Shown piece by piece: positions 37,061 to 46,718 of a DNA stretch of 64,000 nucleotides; the first letter of the stretch is position 1; each line of letters opens with the position of its first letter. The notes under the pieces were generated by a model, which ran no database searches, was not told the origin of the DNA, and saw nothing but the letters and a program-made list of their open reading frames with translations. This DNA comes from Flavobacteriales bacterium. GTDB taxonomy: Bacteria; Bacteroidota; Bacteroidia; Flavobacteriales_F; PHOS-HE28. The translations under genes and the position numbers were made by a program. The stretch spans positions 1 through 64,000 of the forward strand of contig JADKFY010000004.1 of the NCBI GenBank assembly GCA_016717305.1. The letters run 5' to 3'.

Positions 37061-39277
37061 TCACTCTACAGGTGGTTGCTTCGGCCCACCTAGCATCGGA
37101 AGGACCGCTACCAGTAGGCCGAAGAAGCCAATGGCCCAGCACCATGTTCTCCAACTCTTTACCCATGTGCCAACAATACCGAAGAAGAGCATTAGTGAGA
37201 TACCGGCTTGAAGGCTGTACCCATTGGGGTGTTCGTTCAACCACGTGCAGGGTGTAACGTAGTTCAGCATGAGTTCAAACAAGAGTACCACCAATACACC
37301 AACAACAACGGCCGTGATCTTCGTGTGGCGTTCGGCCTTCGCGGTTGCCGTTGCCAACGTCGCTTTGAGCGTATCCGCCTCTTGAAGCGCTTTGGCCTTT
37401 GCATCTGCCTCTTCCTTGATCTTTCCTCCAGCGGTAACGATATGAGCATCCTTCTCAGTTACCTGCCCTTTGATGCTTTTGATAGTCGCCTCCTTCTCTG
37501 CGAGTTCCTCTTCCCGCTTTGAGAGCTCGGTCTCCTTTTCCGTGATCTTGCCGTGCGCCTCTATCAATTGAGCGTCCTTGGCGATCTTCTCCTTCTTGTC
37601 CGCCTCGACTTGAGCAGCTAGGGCAGACTTCTCCTCGTTGAGTACCGCATTCTCCTTTGCAAGAGCTGACTCGATCGTGTCTTCGAACTCCTTCTCGGTA
37701 CGCTTGGTCTGAAGCTCTGCGATCAATGCATCATTCGTGAGCATCTTGATAGCGGTCTCGTCGGGTACGTGGCTGTATCTAGCGAGGATGCTGGCCATAC
37801 GCGCCGCTGGGTTCTTGGCCCCCCCGCGCGACAGGCTGAACTCCGGCAATGCGAACGTCTCGGCGAAAGCCTTGTCGAACTCGCCATGATCGGAAACGAA
37901 GGGACGTAGTATTTGCCAAAGCAGGCTGGGTAGCACAGTACTATGTGGGCGATGCTCCTTGCGACTTTGGTCGAAGTCGAATTTGAAGAGGTGGTAATCG
38001 CACGTCACCAGCAACGAGCCCGCTTCAAGTGTGCTTCGTGCCTTACTTCTATTCGAGCGCACCGTCTCGAGTACGGCCATATCATGCTGCACAGCCTCGT
38101 CCGGCTTCTCCTTTCGTTCTCCCTTCAAGTATACCTTGTAGTCGGCCTCGAGGTCGGCACGGTTCTGCAATTGCTGATCGTTCGACGTGACATTGTACAC
38201 ATCGATCCCGGTGTCCTTTAGTAGGATCCGCCAGTGCTCGTATGGCGCGAAGAAGTCTTCGACAGCCACAGCACCTTCCGCGTTCTTTACGTGGTAGCGC
38301 AATTCTATTCCAGACATAGCACCGGTCGCAACAATGGCACGGCTGATCCCTTGTGACCATTTCCTATGCTTCAGCGAATTTTGAAAGTAGTAGAGCGTAT
38401 TGGTCACCTCCCTGACGGTCGCTTCATGATAGCGCAAGCGGAACGGCAGCTTGAAGCGACGGATCGAATGCACTAGTTCCGCCGAAACATCCACTTGGGA
38501 GTTCACATGGAGATTGAGAAGACCGAAGAGGAAGTTGGTGTCGAGAAAGAGGACCAACTGGCTGAGATTGCCCCGGAGCTTTGCGGACACATCAGGTGCA
38601 ACTGCTAACGAGTAGTAGTTGAATGCAGCGTCTGCAAGGCTTGAGATGTACTCAGCGCGTTTCCTATTGGTGCCTACCGACAAGAAGAACGATTCCATGG
38701 CTTGACGTACGGCGATCGCGTCTGATCCATCGAACTGCTTTGAAATCGACTTGTTCAATGCCGCCGATAGGCTACTATTCGTCTCCTGCGGAATTGAAAC
38801 CTCAGGATCCAAGAGCTCCACTGCAAGTATTCCATGTCTGCGGAATGCCATGCTCAGATACTCCTGAAGAACCGACCACAACTTGGTTTCATCTAGGTGC
38901 GCCGATTTGCCCTGCACTTCGGCGATCCATTCCTTTCGGACTTCGGCTTCTAACTTTCGAGCGCCCTCAATCCGGTCATTCAGCACCTTGGCCGTTTCGG
39001 GCTTCAAGCCCACATGCCCACCGGGCAGTTCCAGTAATCTTCCGTCCTTCTTCAGGCGGTCAAAGGCGAGTGCGATATCCTTTACATTCAGGTGCAGTCC
39101 AAATACAACGCTGATGGCGTTCGATATCTGCGCAGGAGTGCCCAAAGGCTCTTTGGGTATGATCACATAGCACTGCTGGATCAATTCATCAAGCACATGG
39201 GTCTCCACCTTCGTCTTCGCGATCGCGACGAAGCTGGCCATCTGCTTGAACGCAAGTGAAAAGTCCGGTGATTTCAT
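37061..39277 (-). CDS. PIN-domain nuclease with coiled coil and C-terminal membrane helices
   Basis: An intact 738-residue protein. The first 240 residues are helical, with a winged-helix-like part (ISNAISVVFGLHLNVKDIA). A PIN-like domain spans about 240-465: LVLFLDTNFLFGLL (first acidic residues), YHEATVREVTNT, DEAVQHDMAVLETV and LVTCDYHLFKFD carry the expected acidic positions. Residues about 545-665 form a Glu/Lys-rich coiled coil (KEEELAEKEATIKSIKGQ-type). Three hydrophobic segments (ITAVVVGVLVVLLFELML; LQAGISLMLFFGIVGTWV; WCWAIGFFGLLVAVLPML) put the C-terminus in the membrane. The ATG overlaps the hsdS stop (39274-39277). By analogy with PrrC/RloC-type nucleases encoded inside type I restriction loci, it may be an RNase effector released on phage challenge; that is inference. 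Confidence 0.7.
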   Translation of the reverse strand: MKSPDFSLAFKQMASFVAIAKTKVETHVLDELIQQCYVIIPKEPLGTPAQISNAISVVFGLHLNVKDIALAFDRLKKDGRLLELPGGHVGLKPETAKVLNDRIEGARKLEAEVRKEWIAEVQGKSAHLDETKLWSVLQEYLSMAFRRHGILAVELLDPEVSIPQETNSSLSAALNKSISKQFDGSDAIAVRQAMESFFLSVGTNRKRAEYISSLADAAFNYYSLAVAPDVSAKLRGNLSQLVLFLDTNFLFGLLNLHVNSQVDVSAELVHSIRRFKLPFRLRYHEATVREVTNTLYYFQNSLKHRKWSQGISRAIVATGAMSGIELRYHVKNAEGAVAVEDFFAPYEHWRILLKDTGIDVYNVTSNDQQLQNRADLEADYKVYLKGERKEKPDEAVQHDMAVLETVRSNRSKARSTLEAGSLLVTCDYHLFKFDFDQSRKEHRPHSTVLPSLLWQILRPFVSDHGEFDKAFAETFALPEFSLSRGGAKNPAARMASILARYSHVPDETAIKMLTNDALIAELQTKRTEKEFEDTIESALAKENAVLNEEKSALAAQVEADKKEKIAKDAQLIEAHGKITEKETELSKREEELAEKEATIKSIKGQVTEKDAHIVTAGGKIKEEADAKAKALQEADTLKATLATATAKAERHTKITAVVVGVLVVLLFELMLNYVTPCTWLNEHPNGYSLQAGISLMLFFGIVGTWVKSWRTWCWAIGFFGLLVAVLPMLGGPKQPPVE

Positions 39278-40450
39278 GCTTTGGCTTCTTCGATTGACTT
39301 CACAACTCCTTCCACCCGTACCTCCCCGCTCATCAGCTTCGGCAGCAGCGTGTCGCGGAGCGCGGTGAGTGATTTGATCTGGGCGCTGTTAGTGATGTGC
39401 TTGCCGAACAATGGCTCCATCACCAAGGTCATTTCATTCAAGCGTTCGGAGCTAGGCACCAATACCATCGCTTCGTCCAGGTCGCCTCGTTTGATGTGAC
39501 CGAACGTTGTTGCATGGCTTTCGGCGATACTCACGAACTCGACCACGTAGTGCTTGGTCCACATGAAGTAGAACCACTTGGGGAACTCCTCCGAGGTGAC
39601 CTTGAACAGGTGCTGATTCAAAATCGCCTTGGGTCCATCCCACAGCTTCACCATGAGTGTAGCTGACCACGAGAAGACAACATCCCCGGCCTCTACGTGG
39701 TACTTCGAATCAATCGCCGATGTGGCCCAGTCGGATGAGTCAGTGATGCCCGCACTCAGCTCCTTGATCTTGAGGACCGGTAACCGGTTCACCGCATCCT
39801 TGGCCGGATATTTCTGGCATGCAACCCCGTTCAGGTAGGTGGCAATGGAACTCAAGGGCCGCTTATCCACCCCTCCTCCGCCTCCTCCACGAACCACTGC
39901 CTGAACAGCGTTTCAGCCATGGCCTCCAAGGTCTTGTTCTGCCTTTGCAGCAGATCGATCTTCGCATCCAAGCTGCCGAGTACGGAGGCGATGGTACGTT
40001 GCTCGTCCGGTTCGGGAACGATGACCTCCAACTCGTCAAAGGCTTCCTTGGCAACCCGCTGGCGCCCCGAGGTTCCTTGCAGGTTATTGGCCGCGTAGTC
40101 CTTGATCTCATTCCACTTCGAGAAGTAGAGGACGAAGTCCTGTTGTGAAACACCCGGCTTTGCCCGGAACACTAGAAACTCGGTGGAACCATAGCCCGGC
40201 TCACCGTTCAGTCCGGATGCTTGATTGATGTTGCCCTTCTCAGTACAAGGACTGATCCGCGCGAACAATGTGTCGCCCTCTTCGAAGCGACTGCCTCCTT
40301 GTAAGGGCCTTTTCCTTTGAGGGTATGCGTACCTGCGCGCCGGTTCCCATGTCCGCATCTCAATGTAGAAATGCTCCTTGCTCTGGACAAGCCGATCGGC
40401 GGGTTGATCTCAACCAGCTCGCTGAACTTCATTTCTTTCCACTCACCCAT
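39274..40450 (-). CDS. hsdS: Type I restriction specificity subunit (HsdS) (frame breaks)
   Basis: HsdS recognises the bipartite DNA target for the type I enzyme. About 390 residues in three frames. It starts MGEWKEMKFSELVEINPP, typical of HsdS. The first target-recognition domain follows (FEEGDTLFARISPCTEKGNI; EFLVFRAKPG), then a conserved helix (DEQRTIASVLGSLDAKIDLL; ETLFRQWFVEE), a second target-recognition domain (VLKIKELSAGI; HVEAGDVVFSWSATL) and the final helix (SLTALRDTLLPKLMSGEVRV). Breaks lie near 40370 and 39880. Its start overlaps the end of hsdM and its stop overlaps the PIN gene start. Confidence 0.88.
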
Positions 40451-42342
40451 CGCCCTTCACGCTTTTCAGGTTCTTCAAGATGGCGCTGTTCAGCTCGGCC
40501 TCTTCCTGCAGCTGCGCGGCGAACTCGGCTTTGAGCGCCGCGAAACGCTCGGGGAACACGAAGTCGTCCTCTTCATCGGCCAAGCCCACGTAGCGGCCAG
40601 GGGTGAGCACGTAGTCCAACTCCTTCACGCGGCTCAGCGGGGCGGCGCAGCAGAAGCCCGGTACGTCGGCATTGGGTCCCTGGGGGTTGCGCCAGGTATG
40701 GTAGGTTCCCGCAATCTTCTGGATGTCCTCGACTCAACTCCCTGGTGCGGCGGCTGACCAGATGGCCCAGGTGGCGCGCATCGATGAAGAGGATCTCGTT
40801 GGCTGTCCCGGGCCGGAACTTGCCGCTGCCGCGGTTGCGGCTCATGAACCACATACTGACCGGTATCTGTGTGTTCAGGAAGAGCTTGGTCGGTAGGTTC
40901 ACGATGCAATCGATGAGGCCCGCCTCCACCATGGCGGTGCGGATCTCGCCTTCGCCGCTGCTCTTGCTGGTGAGGGCGCCCTTGCTGAGCACCACGCCCG
41001 CCTGCCCGCTGGGGCTGAGGTGGTAGATGAAGTGCTGCATCCACCCGAAGTTGGCGTTGCCCTCGGGCGGCACGCCGTATTGCCAGCGGCCATCGGTGCG
41101 CAGCAGGTCGCCGCCCAGTCGCTCACGTTGAAGGGCGGGTTCGCGAGGATGAAGTCGGCCTTCAGGTCCTGGTGCGCATCGTTGAGGAAGGAGCCCTCGC
41201 TGTTCCACTTCACCTGCGAGCTGTCCAGCCCGCGGATGGCGAGGTTCATCTTGGCCAGCCGCCAGGTGGTCTGGTTGCTCTCCTGCCCGTAGATGCTGAT
41301 GTCGTTGACCTTGCCCTGGTGCTCGGTGACGAACTTCTCGCTCTGCACGAACATGCCGCCGCTGCCGCAGCAGGGGTCGAACACGCGGCCCTTGTACGGC
41401 TCCAGCATCTTCACCAGCAGTTCCACCACGCTGCGCGGGGTGTAGAACTGGCCGCCCTTCTTGCCCTCGGCCAGCGCGAACTCGCCCAGGAAGTACTCGA
41501 ACACATGGCCCAGCACATCGGCGCTGCGGCTCTTGGCGTCGCCCAGGGCGATGTTGCCGATGAGGTCGATGAGGCCGCCGAGGCTGGTGGGGTCCAGGTT
41601 CTGCCGGGCGTACACCTTGGGCAGCACGCCCTTCAGCGAGTCGTTCTCCCGCTCGATGGCGTCCATGGCCTCATCCACCGTCTTGCCGATGGTGGGCTGC
41701 TTGGCGTGGCTTTGCAGAAAGCTCCACCGCGCGCCGGGCGGCACGAAGAAGACGTTCTCGGCCTTGTACTCGTCCTTGTCCTCGGGGTCGGCACCGGCGC
41801 TCTCTTCAGCCTTCAGCTTGTCGTACAGCTCCACGAAGGCATCGCTGATGTACTTGAGGAAGACGAGGCCGAGCACGATGTGCTTGTACTCGGCGGCGTC
41901 GATGTTCTTGCGGAGCTTGTCGGCCGTTTTCCAGAGCTGCTTTTCGATGGGCTCTTCGGTGGTGGCTTTGGGCTTTTTTGGCTTTAGGCTCGGGCTGCTC
42001 GCTATCGAGCATAGGGGCCTCTTGCCTTTTAGGCTCTGTGGCTTTGCGGCCGGGCATCGGATAGGTAACCGGTATGGGCATGCCATTGCCAATTGGCCCA
42101 GTGGCCATAGTGCCAAGTGGCTCAGCGGCCATTGAGCTACCGGCCTCTAAGCCATTAGGCTCCGCCAACCGCAAACTACCACCCCTTCCTTTGCCAGTGG
42201 CCACTAGGCCTTGGGCCAAGAGGCTTGCTTTCACGATCTCGTATTGGGCTTCGCTCCATTGCAGTGTTTCGCGTGCCTTGCCATTGCCCATGGGGCCTTT
42301 GCTGTGCAACAGATCCAATAACAACTCCTCGTTCGTCGGCAT
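40443..42342 (-). CDS. hsdM: Type I DNA methyltransferase subunit (HsdM) with N-terminal winged-helix extension (frame breaks)
   Basis: HsdM methylates adenines at the site chosen by HsdS. About 630 residues in four frames. The first 60 residues (MPTNEELLLDLLHSKGPMGN; ARETLQWSEAQYEIVKASLL; VATGKGRGGSLRLAE) look like a winged helix. A low-complexity linker rich in Pro, Gly and Met follows, then a Lys-rich stretch. The standard HsdM begins at EKQLWKTADKLRKN. Conserved motifs are VFDPCCGSGGMFVQ (SAM binding), ADFILANPPFNVSDW (catalytic NPPF) and GQFYTPRSVVELLV. The end (LTPGRYVGLADEEDDF) is typical. Breaks lie near 41985 (a T run), 41115 and 40735. The start at 42342 is preferred because it begins the winged helix; ATG 42384 is possible. 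Confidence 0.9.
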
Positions 42343-42515
42343 CCTTCCTATTCGTAAGCCGTGCAAGGTATCCGTATGGACCATACGTGCATCAAGTAAT
42401 ATGCATGCAGGGGTTTGCGGTCGGGCACAAGGACCTATCTATGTTCGGTTTTATGGGTTCGGGGCAGCGGCAGCCCAAATGCTATCTGCTTTTCCGTTCC
42501 TTCAGCCCAATACAA

Positions 42516-42544
42516 GAAAAGCCCGGCAAAACGCTGGGCTTTTC
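42516..42544 (-). terminator. Terminator of the large beta-propeller gene
   Basis: GAAAAGCCC and GGGCTTTTC pair around 11 bases. On the minus strand GGGCTTTTC is followed by TTGTATTGGG. It lies between the stop at 42567 and the start of hsdM, and separates the restriction island from the secreted-protein genes upstream. Confidence 0.7.
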
Positions 42545-42566
42545 CATTGTTCCGTTCAACCTGCGC

Positions 42567-45500
42567 TTAGGGCAACTGCTCCACCCGCACGTTCGTGGCC
42601 ACGGTGCCACCGATGTTCACCAAGATGATGTCCCGGTCGTTGGCCAGCCCGGTGTACTTCGCGGTGCCGTCCATGTTCACATCGGATACCAGATAGCCAC
42701 TTGCCGTGTTGGTGGCCACGGTGCCGCCAATGGCGAAGAGGATCGGGTCGCGGTCGTTGTTGATGCCGGTGTATTTCAATCCGAAAGGGGCAACCACATC
42801 GGTCACGACGTTGCCGGCCCAAAGCACGTTCACCGCGCCAATGGTCTTCGTTGCTGCTGTACCGAACGGTGTGTTATTGGTGAAATTCACGGCGGTGGCG
42901 GACGGGGAAAGTGCCAGGGGCGTTCCGGTCATCGCACCAAGGTGGTTGCGATGGCGTACCGCTACGTGGTAGTTGCCCGCGGGAACAGGGAATGCGATCG
43001 GTGAAGCTCCGTCCACGGCCACCACATCGCCATCGCGTTGGACCAAAGCAGCGCGTGTGGAAATGATGGTTGTTGGTGAGCCAGCGTTCCGCAGTTCCAC
43101 CAGCACCCAATCCACTACGGCATCATTGCCCGTCTTCGCGGTAACACCACCGTGCAGGACCTCGCCACCGCCATTGGGGCGGGTGTATCCCATTGCGGTG
43201 TAGGGTTCGGTACTGGGGATCAAACCTGCAGCCCGAAGGTCGTCGCGCATCCTGTTCGTTCCACCGTCAAATGGACCTTCCAAGAACAGCTTCACGGCCA
43301 GTCGCATCCCCGTATTGGTAATGGCCACGTTGTCCAAATAGAGGCGATCACCATAATCATTCACACCGGTGAACCGGACCACCACGCTCATACCATCGTA
43401 TGCGCTGAGGTCGATGTCGTGCAACTGCCATTGATCGGCCGCTGTTGGTGCCCAAGGACTGGAACCGGTGGTGGTGGTGCCGAGTGCAAGTGCCTCGGCG
43501 TAGTAGAGCTGCGTCCAATTGGCACCGCAGTTCGTACTGATCTCCACGCGCAGGCCGTCGGTATAGCTCGCGCCATACGGCTTGTAGGCATGGTGGAATT
43601 TCAAACGGGTGCCGGCACTGCCCGCCAAGGAGATCACGGGCGACACCAACTGGTCCAGCTGGCCCGGTGCGTTGTAGTAGTAATAATCCATTCGCCAGGC
43701 GCGCGTTGGAAGGCCGTCCGCTCCGGCTGTTACTGCTTGGTTGCTCCATGTATCGAGTGCATCCGGGTTCTTCAAGCTCCAACCGATGGGGGTGAGCAGT
43801 TGGTCTTCGGCATTGGCCAGGACGGGTGTCGCGGCCGTACTGTTCAGGTAGGTGACCTGATCATTGACCGTCCGTGTGTGCGTTCCGTTCACATCGGTAA
43901 CCGTGAGCGATACGCTGTAGATGCCCGGTGTGCTGTAGGTTACCACCGGGCTGCGCAACGCACTGGTGGCAGGGGAGCCCCCTTGGAAGGTCCACGCCCA
44001 TGTTGCGCCGTTCTGGCCCAACGCACTGTTGTCGTAGAATTTCACCGATGGCTCCAAGCAACTCACGGTCCTGCGGTCCACGGCGAAGTTGGCGACCGGT
44101 GGTGCCGGTGTTTCCACTGGGCTTTCCCATACGCTGCGGTCGGTCCCATTGCGGATGAGCCCTTCGCGGTAATTGATCAGCAGCCGTGTGCTTTGGATCT
44201 TGGCCGGTAGACCTGCATTCCACAGTGACCATGCGGGGGCTGCATCGTTGCGGGTGTAGACCGTGCGCCGCGTGCCGATGTACACCGCGCCGTTGCTGCC
44301 GTATTGATGCGCGATGTTGGTTGGCCATTCACCGTTCAAAGCGGCATTGGTGATGTTGGTCCATGCGCTTCCGCCGGTGGTGCTCTTGTAGGCCACATAA
44401 CCATTCAGGTCCGGGCTGTTCCCATACTGCGATGTGCGCACCAACCAGATCGTTTGTGGATCCACAGCGCTAACGGCAATGTCGTAGGGCACCCAGGTGT
44501 TCCCGTTCAGTGCTGCACTTGTTGGGGTGATGTCCGTCCAGCTCGCACCCGCGTCGGTACTGCGGTACACTTTCTTCACATCCCACCAACCCAAGTAGGT
44601 GCAGGCATACAGGGTGTTCGGATCGCTGAAGGCCACTTCGATGTTCGTGACCTTCTCGGCAAAATCATGGACCTGCGAAAAGCTGAGCCCGTTGTCGGTG
44701 GTGAGCCAAAGCGCGGTGCCGTTGCCCACGTAGGCGGCATCCACCAAGTTCGGGTGCCACGCCACTTCGCTGCTTTCACCGGTAACATAGCTCGCGTTCG
44801 GTTGCTTGCTCCAGGTGCCGTTGGTGTTGTTCACGTTGCGATCGCCGCTCAACACTTTGTAGCCGTAGTCGCTCAGGGCCCGGCGGTCGTACTGGGGGTG
44901 AACGAAACCCCGCAAGCCATCTCCACCATCGGTGCTTACCCAGCCATTGGTGTACACGTTGTTGTCCTTGAGCAAGGTGCCGTTGTGGTAGGTGCCGCCG
45001 AGCATGACGTTGCTACCGGTCCAACCGCCTGCGCCGAAGCCCCAGAAGTCCGTTCCACTGATCCCGAACATGCGCCGCTCGAACGTTGCGCCGCCATCGT
45101 TGCTGTAGAAGATGCCGCCATCGTTCGCTGCCCAGATCTCGTTGGCGCCGTAGTACCGGAAGTCGTGGATATCAGCATGCAAATAGTCCACCTTGTCACT
45201 GTGGCTCCATTTCGCGGGGCAGGTAAAGCTCGCCCCACCATCCGTGCTTACCCACCGTTGCACACCGCACACGTTCACCTTGTCCGCGTTGGAAGGATCC
45301 ACATCGAATGCGAGGTCGTAGTAGTACTGTCCGCCATCATCCTGTCCAACATCGTTCCAACCCATCAGGTTGAAGTTGGTGGGAGAGGGGACACCAGCAG
45401 GTTGTGCGCCGCAACACTGAAAGGTCCAATTCGCACCTTGATCAATGCTCTTGTAGACGCCGTACAAACCGCTACCTCCGTTGGCTTCACCGGTACAAAG

Positions 45501-46511
45501 CGCGTAAACAATGTTGGGCGCTGCGGCGCTCACTGCGATCTCGGTACGTTTTTGTTCGTCCGGTGCAACGGGCAATGGCCAGCCTGTTCCGAGCTGCGTG
45601 AAGGTGACCCCGTTGTTCGTGCTGCGCCAGAATTCGGTGCGGTTGCTGGTCTGCTTTACGGCGTAGACGGTGTTCGGGTCGTTCGGTTTGAATTCCAGTT
45701 CTTGCCAGGTCCCGGTCTGTACCTGCGTGAAGGTCGATCCGGCATTCGCACTGCGCCAAAGCCCTTGGTCGCTCAACGCATACAACACTTGTACATCCGT
45801 CGGATGCACTAGGATGTCCTTGAAGGAATGTGCAGGTGCTTGGAACGTTGCATCGCCGATCATGTTCCAAGTGGAGCCACCATCAACGGTCTTCCACAGG
45901 TCGCCTTCCGCCCCGAAGTACACGATGTTCGCATTCGTCCGGTCGATCTCCAACGCGTACACCTGACCGATCATCATGCCTTTGGTGAGGTTCGTCCAAT
46001 TCAGCCCTTTGTCCACACTTTTCCAGAGGCCGCTATTCGCCGTGCCGGCATAGATCGTGTTCGTGTTGCTGGTGCTTTGCTTCACCGTGTAAACGTGCGC
46101 GGCACCACAGGCATAGCTCTTGGCGACCGAGCCATGGTCCCAATCGATCGGTCCGATGCAACTCCAATTCGCCGCACGGGACACGGATAGTTCCTGCGAT
46201 GCGCGGAGGTAGTCGTTCAGCGTGGCAGCATAGTTCGCTCGTTGCTGCGGGTCCTTGGGAACTTGCTCGTGCCCCAATTCACGCTTCCAGCGCTTGTAGT
46301 ATTGGGTGTGGCTGTTCTTCACGAACGGATGCGATGCGTAGTAGGCATCATACGCATCCACCACCGCCCCGGCATCGGGATCGGGCGCATACATCAGTTG
46401 CACCCATTCCGGCAATGTGGCTTTCTGTGGGCTGTAGGGTAAAGCCTCCAATTGGGCCTTTGTGCCGAGCACGAAGAGGATCGTTGCCAAGAACAGGAGT
46501 GATCGTTGCAT
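42567..46511 (-). CDS. Large secreted BNR/sortilin-like beta-propeller protein with PKD and dockerin-like C-terminal domains
   Basis: An intact 1314-residue protein. Signal peptide MQRSLLFLATILFVLGTKAQ. Residues about 140-760 are a BNR/VPS10-like propeller with many Asp-box-like repeats (SGLWKSVDKGLNWTNL; DLWKTVDGGSTWNMI; GLWRSANAGSTFTQV; VYRSTDAGASWTDI). A PKD domain follows (CLEPSVKFYDNSALG...TWAWTFQGG), then a jelly-roll binding domain (WQLHDIDLSAYDGMSVVVRF, then LYLDNVAI). The last 235 residues are the dockerin-like domain shared with the proteins at 4829 and 46719, with DAVVDWVLVELRN, RRDGDVV-type (VQRDGDVVAVDG) and KYTGINNDRDPIL / KYTGLANDRDIIL, ending RVEQLP. Likely secreted and glycan- or peptide-binding. 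No catalytic motif is visible. Confidence 0.82.
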   Translation of the reverse strand: MQRSLLFLATILFVLGTKAQLEALPYSPQKATLPEWVQLMYAPDPDAGAVVDAYDAYYASHPFVKNSHTQYYKRWKRELGHEQVPKDPQQRANYAATLNDYLRASQELSVSRAANWSCIGPIDWDHGSVAKSYACGAAHVYTVKQSTSNTNTIYAGTANSGLWKSVDKGLNWTNLTKGMMIGQVYALEIDRTNANIVYFGAEGDLWKTVDGGSTWNMIGDATFQAPAHSFKDILVHPTDVQVLYALSDQGLWRSANAGSTFTQVQTGTWQELEFKPNDPNTVYAVKQTSNRTEFWRSTNNGVTFTQLGTGWPLPVAPDEQKRTEIAVSAAAPNIVYALCTGEANGGSGLYGVYKSIDQGANWTFQCCGAQPAGVPSPTNFNLMGWNDVGQDDGGQYYYDLAFDVDPSNADKVNVCGVQRWVSTDGGASFTCPAKWSHSDKVDYLHADIHDFRYYGANEIWAANDGGIFYSNDGGATFERRMFGISGTDFWGFGAGGWTGSNVMLGGTYHNGTLLKDNNVYTNGWVSTDGGDGLRGFVHPQYDRRALSDYGYKVLSGDRNVNNTNGTWSKQPNASYVTGESSEVAWHPNLVDAAYVGNGTALWLTTDNGLSFSQVHDFAEKVTNIEVAFSDPNTLYACTYLGWWDVKKVYRSTDAGASWTDITPTSAALNGNTWVPYDIAVSAVDPQTIWLVRTSQYGNSPDLNGYVAYKSTTGGSAWTNITNAALNGEWPTNIAHQYGSNGAVYIGTRRTVYTRNDAAPAWSLWNAGLPAKIQSTRLLINYREGLIRNGTDRSVWESPVETPAPPVANFAVDRRTVSCLEPSVKFYDNSALGQNGATWAWTFQGGSPATSALRSPVVTYSTPGIYSVSLTVTDVNGTHTRTVNDQVTYLNSTAATPVLANAEDQLLTPIGWSLKNPDALDTWSNQAVTAGADGLPTRAWRMDYYYYNAPGQLDQLVSPVISLAGSAGTRLKFHHAYKPYGASYTDGLRVEISTNCGANWTQLYYAEALALGTTTTGSSPWAPTAADQWQLHDIDLSAYDGMSVVVRFTGVNDYGDRLYLDNVAITNTGMRLAVKLFLEGPFDGGTNRMRDDLRAAGLIPSTEPYTAMGYTRPNGGGEVLHGGVTAKTGNDAVVDWVLVELRNAGSPTTIISTRAALVQRDGDVVAVDGASPIAFPVPAGNYHVAVRHRNHLGAMTGTPLALSPSATAVNFTNNTPFGTAATKTIGAVNVLWAGNVVTDVVAPFGLKYTGINNDRDPILFAIGGTVATNTASGYLVSDVNMDGTAKYTGLANDRDIILVNIGGTVATNVRVEQLP

Positions 46512-46718
46512 TGCTCAACCGGATTTGTCGGCAAGATGGGGGATCCAGTTCGATCCGGCGAGCCATATCCCGCGCTGAATTTGGTTCCTATGTCACCTTG
46601 GTTTATTCGCGATCCATGTCCTTATAGGTACGAACCGATCTGGCAGGTTCCATGTCACCACCAACCGCCGTATCGGGCAGGTCAATTTGCGCCGCAGTGG
46701 GCGAATGGTCGTATGCCG

